Assembly: GCA_017625405.1 (NCBI GenBank)
Contig: JAGALB010000043.1
Coordinates: forward strand, 1 to 64,000
DNA from: Ruminiclostridium sp.
GTDB taxonomy: Bacteria; Bacillota; Clostridia; Oscillospirales; Ruminococcaceae
Direction of reading: 5' to 3'
DNA: 64,000 nt
The notes beneath the pieces were generated by a model, which saw only the letters and a list, made by a program, of their open reading frames with translations, was not told the origin of the DNA and searched no databases. The position numbers and the translations under genes are program-made. Below, piece after piece: positions 52,101-60,526 of the stretch (positions are counted from its first letter, which is position 1; the number at the start of each line of letters is the position of its first letter).

Positions 52101-52159
52101 GCCTTGACTTCGGTATCGCCCATTTTATAATTCTTGACGATATTCTTTAAGCTTAACAA
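49124..52159 (-). CDS. MacB-like ABC transporter: fused ATPase and FtsX permease with repeat insert
   Basis: The 1011-residue protein joins an ATPase (about 1-230; Walker A GQSGCGKTT at 38-46, signature MSGGQMQR, Walker B DILLADEPTGALD) to an FtsX-type permease. One helix lies at about 265-290 and three at about 870-1000. The long extracytoplasmic loop holds an unusual Gln/Glu/Met-rich insert (about 640-800) with three repeats of the type EEQQAMLAQMTPEEQ. Family members export peptides or lipoproteins, or act as mechanotransmitters; the substrate here is not known. It is divergent from a TetR gene. Confidence 0.9.
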   Translation of the reverse strand: MLSLKNIVKNYKMGDTEVKALKGVSIDFRENEFVSILGQSGCGKTTLLNIIGGLDRYDSGDLIIGGVSTKKYKDRDWDTYRNHKIGFIFQSYNLIPHQTVLANVELALTLSGVSKAERRRRAVEVLEKVGLGDQLKKKPNQMSGGQMQRVAIARALINDPDILLADEPTGALDSETSIQIMEILREISKDKLIIMVTHNPELAEQYSNRIIRLVDGKIVNDSNPFTNNEELKNAPEKVRKTSMSFFTALSLSLNNLMTKKGRTILTAFAGSIGIIGIALILSLSNGVQEYIDDIQTETMSSYPLSIETNTTDMTAFMSSSMTSHINNITKERDYNKIYTNNRLGDMFTMMYQETNVNDLKSFKAFIESDESGIKDNTTNIEYSYGITLQVFADDTENIMQVNPSNVMNEIGFGAVSGMMDLASMMKSSSAGTTNIFQELTESEEMFNTKYELVAGEIPDNYDEAVLIVDKYNEITDYTLYTLGLQDIDELRDAVRDMMQKKEGVDAIEGGKKEYSFDEILDLTFRVVDNTAFYEKDENGVWIDKRDDADFMADVLEDSLQLKIVGIIRMKEESASSISGTIGYKKGLMEYISGRVNDSEIVKEQQEKQDYDVFTGLPFDGTEAGDEAIAKAEKEAEERQKEAEELMAQMKEMQEQMAQSGFDISALSPEEQAMLAQMTPEEQQAYFASMQTAQIPAIDPSMLTEEQQAMLAQMTPEEQAAFMSSLQVAPPDTAVAVNPDGATEPTVDMTEMPEFDMSGMDMDGMDLSQLTDEQMAYFASMTEEEQQEMMKLYTDAILKAAVVSDSTYYDNMTTMGVIDLEKPASILIYPIDFEAKENITQIISDYNTRMEENGEENKVITYTDMVGMLMSSVTDIIDAISYILIAFVAISLIVSSIMIGIITYISVLERTKEIGILRAIGASKKDISRVFNAETVIVGLVSGCIGIGVTVLLNIPINIIIENITEIAGLSVLPPAAGIILIAISVLLTLIAGLFPSGVAAKKDPVVALRTE

Positions 52160-52225
52160 AATGTGCCTCCTGTCTTTTGCGGTTGTTCTGTACCGCCTGT
52201 GTCTGTTTATATTTTCACAAATTAC

Positions 52226-52254
52226 ATTATATCACAAATAATGCCTTTAATCAA
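52226..52254 (-). promoter_or_regulatory. Promoter of the MacB-like gene
   Basis: On the minus strand, TTGATT (52254-52249) and TATAAT (52231-52226) with a 17-bp spacer lie upstream of the transporter. Confidence 0.6.
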
Positions 52255-52316
52255 TACGCAATCAAAGTACCGCTGTTGAAATTTGACACTTGTCTAAATA
52301 ATATCGTCTTTTACTA

Positions 52317-52345
52317 TTGCAGTATATATCAAATTATGGTATAAT
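52317..52345 (+). promoter_or_regulatory. Promoter of the TetR gene
   Basis: TTGCAG (52317-52322) and TATAAT (52340-52345) with a 17-bp spacer lie 57 bp before the TetR start, divergent from the transporter promoter about 60 bp away. Confidence 0.6.
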
Positions 52346-52402
52346 TAGAACGATGATGAAAATTTGCTTATATGATAAATTCATAAACCGAAAGGACATA
52401 AA

Positions 52403-52993
52403 ATGGCAAAAAGACCGCATATAACCGAAACAACACGAAAGAATCTCATAGATGCATTCTGGAAGCTCTATCAGACAAAACCGATTGAAAGGATTTCCGT
52501 GCGTGAAATAACCGATATTGCAGGCTATAACAGAGGCACTTTCTATCTTTATTTCAAGGATGTCCATGATGTTCTTGAGCAGATTGAGGATGATATCCTT
52601 GAAATCATAGAAGAGAAGACCGCATATTATTCAGGTATATTCTTCAATGATTTTTCGCGCAATGACCTTGCCGAAGTTACTGCTGCGGCAATGGAGATTT
52701 TTGAAAGCTGCGATTACAGACCTCTGATTCTGCTCAGTGATAAGGGAGATCCGCGTTTTGAAGAAGAGATAAAGAAGAGAATGTATGTTCATCTTGAAGC
52801 AGGTGTCGACAATCTTCTTGTAGCCGATAATATAACAAAGGAATACACTATTCAGTTTGTAATTTCCGGTGTTATCGGTATAATCAAGAAGTGGTACGCA
52901 GATGGTATGGTAATCCCTGTTGAGGAGCATCTTGCAACGGTCTGTAATGTAATTTTCGGCTCAAGAATTATGTTCAACAAGAAAGTAGATTAA
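52403..52993 (+). CDS. TetR-family transcriptional regulator
   Basis: The 196-residue protein has the TetR N-terminal helix-turn-helix (about 8-55; ISVREITDIAGYNRGTFYLY, then FKDVHDVLEQIE) and an alpha-helical ligand domain. The ligand cannot be predicted. It is divergent from the MacB-like transporter with closely spaced promoters, so it probably controls that gene, as is common for TetR repressors and their efflux pumps. It is followed by the CBS-MoxR run after 25 bp. Confidence 0.9.
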   Translation: MAKRPHITETTRKNLIDAFWKLYQTKPIERISVREITDIAGYNRGTFYLYFKDVHDVLEQIEDDILEIIEEKTAYYSGIFFNDFSRNDLAEVTAAAMEIFESCDYRPLILLSDKGDPRFEEEIKKRMYVHLEAGVDNLLVADNITKEYTIQFVISGVIGIIKKWYADGMVIPVEEHLATVCNVIFGSRIMFNKKVD

Positions 52994-53018
52994 AAAACAA
53001 ACGGGAAAGGAAAAAAAT

Positions 53019-53432
53019 ATGAATCTTTTATTTCTGCTGCACCCAAAATCTCATGTAGCCTATCTTGTGTCGGATTGCACTGCACGTCAGGGACTTGAAA
53101 AAATGCGTGCTCACGGATATACCGCAATCCCTGTCATCAATCCCCAGGGCGAATACATAGGAACTGTAAGCGAGGGTGACTTTTTATGGAAGCTTGTCGA
53201 TACCGATGAATGCAGTCTGAAAAAACTGGAAAAAATAAAGCTGACTGACATTATGAGAGGTGTCCGTGATACAGCTGTAAAGGTTGATACCAAAATGGAC
53301 GACCTGCTGTTACAGATAATGGAACAGAATTTTGTTCCTGTTACGGATGACAGGAATATCTTTATAGGTATTGTTACCCGAAAGGACATTATAAAGCATT
53401 TTTACGAAAAGGAGAAAGCGACAGATGAATGA
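53019..53432 (+). CDS. CBS-domain protein
   Basis: The 137-residue protein consists of a pair of CBS domains, which usually bind adenine nucleotides and act as energy sensors. The first has the TARQGLEKMRAHGYTAIPVI pattern and the second FVPVTDDRNIFIGIVTRKDI. It overlaps the MoxR gene by 8 bp, so it probably works with or regulates the MoxR-DUF58-transglutaminase system. A tail after the second CBS is short and charged. Confidence 0.85.
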   Translation: MNLLFLLHPKSHVAYLVSDCTARQGLEKMRAHGYTAIPVINPQGEYIGTVSEGDFLWKLVDTDECSLKKLEKIKLTDIMRGVRDTAVKVDTKMDDLLLQIMEQNFVPVTDDRNIFIGIVTRKDIIKHFYEKEKATDE

Positions 53433-54351
53433 AAAGGTACAGCTTCTTACTGAAAATATAGAAAAGGCAATTATCGGTAAGCGTGAAGTAATTATAAAGC
53501 TTATTGCGGCACTTTTATCGGGCGGACATGTGCTTATTGAGGACGTTCCCGGTGTCGGAAAGACGCGCCTTGTTTCTGCGCTTTCTGCAAGTGTAAACGG
53601 AAAGTGCAACCGTATACAGTTCACACCTGACCTTATGCCTTCCGATATTACAGGCTTTACAATGATCAATCAGAAAACAGGAGAAACAGAATACCGCAGC
53701 GGAGCGGCAATGTGTAACTTCCTGCTGGCCGATGAAATTAATCGCGCTTCTCCCAAAGCGCAGTCGGCGCTTCTTGAAATCATGGAAGAGCTTCAGGTCA
53801 GCGTTGACGGCGTGACTCATGCGCTTCCTGCTCCTTTTATGGCGCTTGCAACCCAGAATCCTGTTGAAACCTACGGTACCTATCATCTCCCCGAAGCACA
53901 GATGGACCGTTTTATAATGAAGCTTTCGGTAGGTTATCCTGCGGCGGATGAGGAGCTTGAAATCCTTGATCTCGGCAGAGAGAAAAAGACCGATCTGTCA
54001 GCGGTTATTTCCCTTGACGATATAGTTGCACTTAAAGAACAGGCACAGAATGTTGAAGTGCATCCTTCTGTAAAGAAATATATAATCGACATTGTAACCG
54101 CTACCCGTGAAAGCGAGTTTACAGTTCTCGGTGCCAGCCCCAGAGGAAGCATAGCACTCCACACTGCCGCAAAGGCACTTGCGCTGATAAACGGCAGAAA
54201 TTACGTTGTTCCCGATGATGTAAAGAGTCTTGCGGTAGATGTTCTCGCACATCGACTTATGCTTTCGCCCAAGGGTAAAAGCGTTCACTCAGTTCCCGAA
54301 AGAGCAATGGCGGCAATTCTTGAAGGAGTTGCTGTTCCGCAGGTGAACTGA
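53425..54351 (+). CDS. MoxR-family AAA+ ATPase
   Basis: The 308-residue AAA+ protein has Walker A VPGVGKTR (about 39-46), Walker B LLADEINRASPKAQ and the sensor-1 stretch FMALATQNP. MoxR chaperones act with DUF58 (von Willebrand-like) proteins to mature or activate enzymes or cell-surface complexes. It overlaps the CBS gene and is followed after 2 bp by DUF58 and then transglutaminase, the standard MoxR order. Confidence 0.94.
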   Translation: MNEKVQLLTENIEKAIIGKREVIIKLIAALLSGGHVLIEDVPGVGKTRLVSALSASVNGKCNRIQFTPDLMPSDITGFTMINQKTGETEYRSGAAMCNFLLADEINRASPKAQSALLEIMEELQVSVDGVTHALPAPFMALATQNPVETYGTYHLPEAQMDRFIMKLSVGYPAADEELEILDLGREKKTDLSAVISLDDIVALKEQAQNVEVHPSVKKYIIDIVTATRESEFTVLGASPRGSIALHTAAKALALINGRNYVVPDDVKSLAVDVLAHRLMLSPKGKSVHSVPERAMAAILEGVAVPQVN

Positions 54352-54353
54352 AT

Positions 54354-55532
54354 ATGAAAATAAATATAAAATCGCTGCTTGCTTACCTGTTCATTGTGGC
54401 TGTGTCGGTGCTTTTTATGCTTTTCCTCGACGGCCCCGGCGGAACTTATCTTGTAATTGTAACGGTTGCAGGGCTTTTGATTTCACTCGGAATATTGCTG
54501 TGGACAAAAAGGACTCTGTCTTTTTCTGTAAAGCTCAGTGAGGATGTCCTGAACAAGGGTGATGTTCTTCGTGTTGAACTGACCTTAAGAAAGCAGGGAA
54601 TTATCCCCACATCACTGATAAAATTCTGCTTTTCTGACTGTATGCTTCTGATTTCTGATACAAAAGAAAGCTACACAACCATTATTTTCGGTCATGATGA
54701 AGAAACAGCGGAAAAATGCTTTAAAGCCTGCTTTTTCGGCAGCGGCAGAACAGGTGTCGATAAAATAGTCTTATCTGATTATTTCGGTTTGTTCCGCTAT
54801 GAAATCATAGACCGCAGTCTTATCCGTAACATACGTATCTATCCCGATATACCCGAGGTAAGCGGCAAGGACAGCTTTGCACGCAGCCTTACTGATGCCG
54901 TGGCTTTTGATGATAATGAGGAAACTACCAGAGCTGCCGATTCAATCTGCGGCACACCCGGTTATGAACACAGAAAGTATAATCCCGGTGATAATCTCAA
55001 GCTTATTAACTGGAAGCTTTCGGCAAAAAGGGGAGAGCTTCTTGTAAGAAAGCTTGAAGGCACAGGCAACGGCGAGCAGCTTTTTGCGCTTGCTTTTGAT
55101 AATTTCCATTTTGCTGAATCGCAGTTTGCGGCTGAAGCTATGCTGGGACTTATCATGAATTTCGCAAAGGCCGAGCTTCCTGTCAGAGTAATTGTATTTC
55201 TTGATAATAACTGGATTGAAAGAGAAGTAAACAACATCAGCGATCTTCAGCAGTTGAGATATGATATGACCTCATACAATATTTTCCCTCTTTCTTCTTC
55301 ACTTTCTCCCGAAGAGCGCCGTGAAGCGAGAAAAATGAAGTATCCTGATATCCCTGACGGAGAAAACGGTGTTATCTTTGCGCCTGTGTACAACGAAACA
55401 CTCTCTGCGCTGCTTGAAAGATTACTGGCTGAGGGTACAGAATGTCAGGCGGCGGTCTGCGGTGGGGAATTTACTGATGACAGAGTACGCAGAATATTTT
55501 TGGATGGCGGCAATGTCCGCTTTTCGGAATAG
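54354..55532 (+). CDS. DUF58 domain protein
   Basis: The 392-residue protein has two N-terminal membrane helices (about 8-24 and 28-46), a beta-rich region and the DUF58 motif YEHRKYNPGDNLKLINWKLS (about 203-222), followed by a vWA-like end. It is part of the MoxR system and usually binds the MoxR ATPase. It lies 2 bp after moxR and 11 bp before the transglutaminase gene. Confidence 0.92.
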   Translation: MKINIKSLLAYLFIVAVSVLFMLFLDGPGGTYLVIVTVAGLLISLGILLWTKRTLSFSVKLSEDVLNKGDVLRVELTLRKQGIIPTSLIKFCFSDCMLLISDTKESYTTIIFGHDEETAEKCFKACFFGSGRTGVDKIVLSDYFGLFRYEIIDRSLIRNIRIYPDIPEVSGKDSFARSLTDAVAFDDNEETTRAADSICGTPGYEHRKYNPGDNLKLINWKLSAKRGELLVRKLEGTGNGEQLFALAFDNFHFAESQFAAEAMLGLIMNFAKAELPVRVIVFLDNNWIEREVNNISDLQQLRYDMTSYNIFPLSSSLSPEERREARKMKYPDIPDGENGVIFAPVYNETLSALLERLLAEGTECQAAVCGGEFTDDRVRRIFLDGGNVRFSE

Positions 55533-55543
55533 GAGGCGCAGCT

Positions 55544-57637
55544 ATGGATTTTACAAAGCGTCTTACAAGCTTCCTTGATCACTGCACTCTGCCGGTTCTT
55601 TTGCTGACAGTGCTGTTCAGCTCTGTTGTGTATATCTACGCCTGCGGTGATATGCTGATTTTCGGCGGAATTACATTACTGAGTTTTCTTTATTTCGCTT
55701 TGCTTCTTGCAGAGCTCGAGTATCTGCATAACTTAAACAAAACATGGGTTACTACTCTGGTTACTCTTGTTGAACTGGCAGTTTCTCTGATTGTAGGTAC
55801 TCGTCTTATTGAAACCATACACACAGATACTATCCAGTGGTTTTTTGAGCCTTCAAAATTCCCGCAGGTATATGTAGGGAATATTGTTTCGCTGCTTCTG
55901 TTGGTTGGTTTTGTGCTGGGCGATGCAATGTACTATTTTACAAGAGTACGTTTTCGTTCAATGTATGTCTTTCTCATATGTATGTGTCCGTTTTCTCTTT
56001 TTGCAAAGAGCTTTACGGATATTCCCGTAATATTCACTATTCTCATAATTACTCTGTTTTTCCTGCTTGTTATTGTCAATGAAACAAGAAACAGCAGATT
56101 TTTCGGCAAAAACCGATATATTGCAATAGCGGTATTTATCGGAATTATTACGGCAGGTGCCGCATTTATGCCCAAGCTTGAATTTGCTCCTTATCGTGAG
56201 GAATTTGATGAGCTTATCACAGGCGTAAATATGAATATTGCCAACAGAGTGGATTTCAATCAGTTTACGGAAAATTCCTCTTATACATCGTCACCGGATG
56301 ATGAGGAAAGGATTCTTTATACTTTTTCGGGAGATAATCCCATGTATGTAAAGCGACAGTGCTTCAATTCCTATAACAGCCAGTCGACATTGTGGGGCTA
56401 TGAAGGTGATTCTCTCACAGGATTCAACAACTATACTGATTATATCAGATGGGAAAATCCTGCTGTGCTTGCAGCAGAATACGGAATAGATATGAAAACA
56501 GAAAGGAAATTCACCACAGTTACCGCTGTTGATGATTCTATTCACGCTATATATACACCTGAAAATATAGGCTCTATTGAGTTTATGTACAGTTCGCTTT
56601 CCGATTACGGAACAAGGTTTGTATACCGCACTCCGTTTGATGAATATTTCCATTCTGCGGATGCAAGCACCTGGGATAATTATTCTGTCTATTGGTATGA
56701 TTTTGATATTGATGTTGAGTTTATGCTTTTCTATACTGATGAAACTGCTGAAAAAATCGGCGGTATATATTCAGAAGCGTACCTCAGGACAAAGGACAAG
56801 ATGCGTAAGCTTTATGATCCTCTTATGACAGAGGAAGCACGTCGCTCCTGTTACAGAAGTAATTCAGGTTACGAAAAGGTCAGAAACCTTGTCAATGAAA
56901 TAACAGCGAACTGCACAAATGATTACACAAAGGCTCAGGCGATTGAGCAGTATTTCAAATCTCCCGAGTTTTTCTACGACAAGGAGTTTACGCCTGCTGA
57001 CGGAAGCGTTGAAAATTTCCTTTTCAACACAAAACGTGGCATATGCTCCGATTACGCAACTGCAATGACTCTCATGTGTCGTGAGGCAGGTCTTTACAGC
57101 CGTTACGTTGAAGGGTTCCTTATTCAGGATATTGATTCTGAAGGCAGATTTACCGTTACCGCCGCAGATGGTCACGCATATGTTCAGGTGTGGCTTGATG
57201 GATACGGATGGACGGATTTTGACCCTACAAGCTCCAATATATATGAAGGTTCTGACGGAACGTTCCTTATAGTTGGTATAATCACACTGCTTCTTATTCT
57301 GGCAGGAATTATTGTTGTATTTATTCTGCCTGTTATCCGCGAAACTGCTTTTATGCTGTCGGTCGGCAGACACAGAGGAAAAACACAGCTTCTTATGCTT
57401 TATCCTCGTGTAAACAGTCTTGTTCACAAAAAGCTGCATATTATTGATAATACAATGACTGTAAATGAGCTGAAAAATGCTGTAAGCGAAAATTATGGAA
57501 TTGATATTTCTAATCTTGCAGATGATTACGAAAAAACAGTATATGGTAATATTGATTGCGGAAACAATAATTATATTTCCGCATATACGCAGCTAAAAAA
57601 AGCAATCAAACAAAACCAGAAGGAAAAGAAAAAATAA
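55544..57637 (+). CDS. Membrane transglutaminase-like protein
   Basis: The 697-residue protein has about six N-terminal membrane helices (about 15-215), a long external part and a transglutaminase-like core (about 460-570). The catalytic Cys is in GICSDYATAMTLMC, the His in DGHAYVQVW and the Asp in WTDFDPTS. One more membrane helix follows (about 577-603), then a cytoplasmic tail. It completes the MoxR operon of CBS, MoxR, DUF58 and transglutaminase. Its role is likely processing or crosslinking of an external protein; its target is unknown. Confidence 0.92.
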   Translation: MDFTKRLTSFLDHCTLPVLLLTVLFSSVVYIYACGDMLIFGGITLLSFLYFALLLAELEYLHNLNKTWVTTLVTLVELAVSLIVGTRLIETIHTDTIQWFFEPSKFPQVYVGNIVSLLLLVGFVLGDAMYYFTRVRFRSMYVFLICMCPFSLFAKSFTDIPVIFTILIITLFFLLVIVNETRNSRFFGKNRYIAIAVFIGIITAGAAFMPKLEFAPYREEFDELITGVNMNIANRVDFNQFTENSSYTSSPDDEERILYTFSGDNPMYVKRQCFNSYNSQSTLWGYEGDSLTGFNNYTDYIRWENPAVLAAEYGIDMKTERKFTTVTAVDDSIHAIYTPENIGSIEFMYSSLSDYGTRFVYRTPFDEYFHSADASTWDNYSVYWYDFDIDVEFMLFYTDETAEKIGGIYSEAYLRTKDKMRKLYDPLMTEEARRSCYRSNSGYEKVRNLVNEITANCTNDYTKAQAIEQYFKSPEFFYDKEFTPADGSVENFLFNTKRGICSDYATAMTLMCREAGLYSRYVEGFLIQDIDSEGRFTVTAADGHAYVQVWLDGYGWTDFDPTSSNIYEGSDGTFLIVGIITLLLILAGIIVVFILPVIRETAFMLSVGRHRGKTQLLMLYPRVNSLVHKKLHIIDNTMTVNELKNAVSENYGIDISNLADDYEKTVYGNIDCGNNNYISAYTQLKKAIKQNQKEKKK

Positions 57638-57675
57638 AAAACGTCGGTAAGATTTATTTCTTACCGACGTTTTTT
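57637..57675. terminator. Bidirectional terminator after the transglutaminase gene
   Basis: AAAAACGTCGGTAAGA / TTCTTACCGACGTTTTTT with T-runs both ways separates convergent genes. Confidence 0.85.
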
Positions 57676-59938
57676 ATTCACGAATATCCTTGAGTTCACA
57701 TTCAAGCGGAATAAACACGCACAGGGAAGTGGCTTCGGGTGCCTTTTCTGCACGGTATACATAATCGCCGCTTGAGGTTATGATATGTTTTGCGTAAGTT
57801 TCAGATTCAACCTTTATAGGCTTAAGAATATCACCGAAATTATTTGTTGCTTCTGTGATGTTTTCCTCGCCGCTTATTATGCTGCCGCCTGTAATAATGA
57901 TATTTCTGCCTCTGTTACCGAACCAGTTGGGATTTCCGGAGAGAATATAGGAGCTTACCGCACCGGCAGTTATATGAACCTTTCCGTTGCCGTCACGATT
58001 ACCTATACCGCAGACGCTTGTGCCTTCGCCGTAAGCTGAAATGTATTCAGCACTGCAGTAGATTTCGATATTGCTGTCAAAAGAACCGATACAAACGGAG
58101 TCGGCACCTCTTGCATCGACCTTGATGCGTCCCTTGGAAAGCTTGAGATTGCCGTTTCCATAGTGGAACATACCGATTCCGACAATCTGTTCGCCCTGAA
58201 CCTTTATTTCGGTGTTTCCGTTTGAATAAAGTTCAATATTTCCGTCTACCGTACCAATACCTATAACCTCATTACCATTAAGATCGACTTTGATGTCTGC
58301 ACCGATGTTGTTTATTGTAACCTCACCGCTTACTGCACCGATACCGATTGATTTTATGCTGTTTCCGACAATGGATATATTGCCCTTGTGAAGGGTGATT
58401 GCAGTATCCTCGGACTGGACGCCGCCGCCGATAGCAACGATTTTATCACCTGCACAGTCGATGTTTATATCGCCTGTAACATCAATGTTGATTGAGCCGA
58501 ACGCATTGTTGTAGTTTCCGCCTATGCAGATACCGTTGTTGCGGTTTGTATTGATAGACAGGTTTCCGTCGCCCTTGATGAAAAGGTCTGAGCTTTCAGG
58601 AACACGGATGCCTTCTTTGTTGAGTGTGTTATCGCCCACAAGATTAAGAGTAAGGCTGCTGTTTGCGCCTGCCTGAATGGTTGTCTCAACGCTGCCCTTG
58701 ATATTTACGTTTTCAAGAGTTATGCTGCATTCCGAATATGTGTCGGTTTTGATAACCATTTCAATGACATGTTCTTTTTCGCCGATAAGGTGAATATTAC
58801 CGTTTTTCAGGAAAATAGAAGTGTATCTGTCAAGCGCAATGTCAAGGAGGTTGATGGTTTCACCGTCCTGTGCTTCGTAAACATTCTGACTGCTGTTGAA
58901 TTTTACAAGTCTGATGTTTTCACCGATAATGAAACGCTTGACCTCCTGAGGGATTTCTGCGATAACGTTTGAATCGGGTTTAGCAATATAGAAGCCCTGA
59001 ACCAGGTCAACACCGAGCTCAATGAGTGTCTGAAGCTCTTCCTTTGTTTCAACACCCTCGCCGAGGACGAGTATGCCGTACTTTCTTGCAAACTGGATGA
59101 TATTTGAAACCAGAAGCTGCTTTTTGCGGTCACTTTCAATGGAAGAAATAAGGTTTATATCTATTTTGATATAGTTGGGGTTGTTGTAGAGGAGCTTTGA
59201 TTCGTTTGAATAACCGCTGCCGTAGTCGTCAATCGCAATCTGGCAATCAAACAGTTCCTGGATTCTGCCGAATGCTGCAAGGCTTTCTTCTGTATCTTCG
59301 GAGTCTTCAAGAATTTCGACAACTGCGTTCATTGTAACCTTGCCGAACTTATCATGAAGGAGCTTCAGATCTTCTTCTTTCAGGGTGATACAGGGAATAC
59401 TGTTGATGAATACCTTTTTGGTACCGAAAATTTCCTGGTTTTCACTGAAAATCTTGAGAGTGTTGTAGAATGTGTAATATTCAATATCGTAGAGTTTCTG
59501 GCTGATTTCCGCATATTTGAGAATCTCACGGGGAGCAAGTCCCACTTCAGGCTTTGTTCGCATAAGAGATTCGTATGCGTAGATAGAGCCATCCTTTGCG
59601 CTTACAATAGGCTGAAATTTGTAAAAAAGCTCATTTTTCTCAACTATTTTCTTGAATTTTGAGAATTTTTCAATTTCTATATCTTTTTCACGGTAAATGT
59701 TACGGATACCTTCATTTGAAAGCTGTATGTACGGTACAATTTCAAAAATCATAACTACTGAAATTATGACAAGAGAACCGACAACACAAAATGTAAAGAG
59801 GGTATCGTGAACGCCGTTGGCAAGTATGTAGTCGCATACAAGCGCACCTGCCATAACAATTATTGCGATGGCAAGCAGCGAACATTTCAGACCGAAAATA
59901 ATCTGATTTTTATTATATTGTTTTTTGTTTTTCTTCAT
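57674..59938 (-). CDS. Membrane EAL phosphodiesterase fused to a beta-helix-like repeat domain
   Basis: The 754-residue protein starts with two membrane helices (about 14-36 and 43-68), then an EAL domain (about 85-340). The catalytic set is Glu123 (in ESL), Asn179, Glu208, Asp237-Asp238 (DDYGSGYS), Lys258, Glu294 (EGVET) and Gln314, so c-di-GMP hydrolysis is likely. From about 365 on there are some eight to ten short beta-rich repeats with recurring I-x-G-I-G turns (for example IKSIGIGA, VIGIGT, IVGIGM). They look like a parallel beta-helix of the carbohydrate-binding DUF4353 kind. With two helices, both EAL and repeats should be cytoplasmic, which is unusual for such repeats. It is transcribed alone. 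Confidence 0.88.
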   Translation of the reverse strand: MKKNKKQYNKNQIIFGLKCSLLAIAIIVMAGALVCDYILANGVHDTLFTFCVVGSLVIISVVMIFEIVPYIQLSNEGIRNIYREKDIEIEKFSKFKKIVEKNELFYKFQPIVSAKDGSIYAYESLMRTKPEVGLAPREILKYAEISQKLYDIEYYTFYNTLKIFSENQEIFGTKKVFINSIPCITLKEEDLKLLHDKFGKVTMNAVVEILEDSEDTEESLAAFGRIQELFDCQIAIDDYGSGYSNESKLLYNNPNYIKIDINLISSIESDRKKQLLVSNIIQFARKYGILVLGEGVETKEELQTLIELGVDLVQGFYIAKPDSNVIAEIPQEVKRFIIGENIRLVKFNSSQNVYEAQDGETINLLDIALDRYTSIFLKNGNIHLIGEKEHVIEMVIKTDTYSECSITLENVNIKGSVETTIQAGANSSLTLNLVGDNTLNKEGIRVPESSDLFIKGDGNLSINTNRNNGICIGGNYNNAFGSINIDVTGDINIDCAGDKIVAIGGGVQSEDTAITLHKGNISIVGNSIKSIGIGAVSGEVTINNIGADIKVDLNGNEVIGIGTVDGNIELYSNGNTEIKVQGEQIVGIGMFHYGNGNLKLSKGRIKVDARGADSVCIGSFDSNIEIYCSAEYISAYGEGTSVCGIGNRDGNGKVHITAGAVSSYILSGNPNWFGNRGRNIIITGGSIISGEENITEATNNFGDILKPIKVESETYAKHIITSSGDYVYRAEKAPEATSLCVFIPLECELKDIRE

Positions 59939-60248
59939 ATCAAAAGCCCCGTATTCGGAAATTTTCTATAATACATAAATATACAATGATAGTATATCTT
60001 AAAAAATCCTTGTTGTCAATACGGAAATATCACCAAATATTAATGGGGTTTTACAATACGATAAAATTTCTGATTGCTTTTTTGTTGAAAATGACGGTGC
60101 AGTATTTACATTTTATAACTCTTTACATCGGTAAAGCGGCTCATATGTTACTCTGGTGTAACTATGATTAAAAAGCATATAATTAAACAAAATAACGATA
60201 TGTGAAAATGCACAAATAAAATATGCTCATTTATTGATCAGGTAAAAG
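59939..60248. other. Gene-free stretch before the DUF1540 gene
   Basis: This AT-rich interval of about 310 bp holds the upstream region of the EAL/beta-helix gene. I see no coding frame with support. A short inverted repeat, GTTAC-N6-GTAAC, lies near 60148-60163. Confidence 0.5.
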
Positions 60249-60280
60249 AAAAACGCCTGCTGATAAGCAGGCGTTTTTTT
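60249..60280. terminator. Terminator of the DUF1540 gene
   Basis: ACGCCTGCT-GATA-AGCAGGCGT is followed by long T-runs; it lies directly after the DUF1540 stop codon on the minus strand and could work in both directions. Confidence 0.85.
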
Positions 60281-60282
60281 TT

Positions 60283-60450
60283 TTACTTCATTTTAAAGCT
60301 CATGCAATCTGTACACTGCTTCTTGGTAGGGTCGCATTCGTGTGAACCTACCTTGATTTTATCAAGGCTGCAGTAATCCTTATCGCAGCAATGATATGCA
60401 CAGTTCTTGATTGAACATTCAATACTCATATTTGCTCTTTCGGTGCTCAT
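60283..60450 (-). CDS. DUF1540 cysteine-rich mini-protein
   Basis: A 55-residue gene runs from ATG 60450 (after AGAGG) to TAA 60283-60285. It carries Cys residues in the DUF1540 pattern (IECSIKNCAYH, CCDKDYCSLDKI, HECDPTKKQCTDCMSF). DUF1540 proteins are small, probably metal-binding proteins common in spore-forming Clostridia, of unknown function. The size is below the usual gene-caller limit, but the ribosome site, terminator and family pattern support it. Confidence 0.85.
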   Translation of the reverse strand: MSTERANMSIECSIKNCAYHCCDKDYCSLDKIKVGSHECDPTKKQCTDCMSFKMK

Positions 60451-60526
60451 AATAATAACCTCTTTCGTTTATTTTTAAGGCAGCGCCTTATGAGGTTATT
60501 ATCCGCACTTTTCAAATAAATATGTA

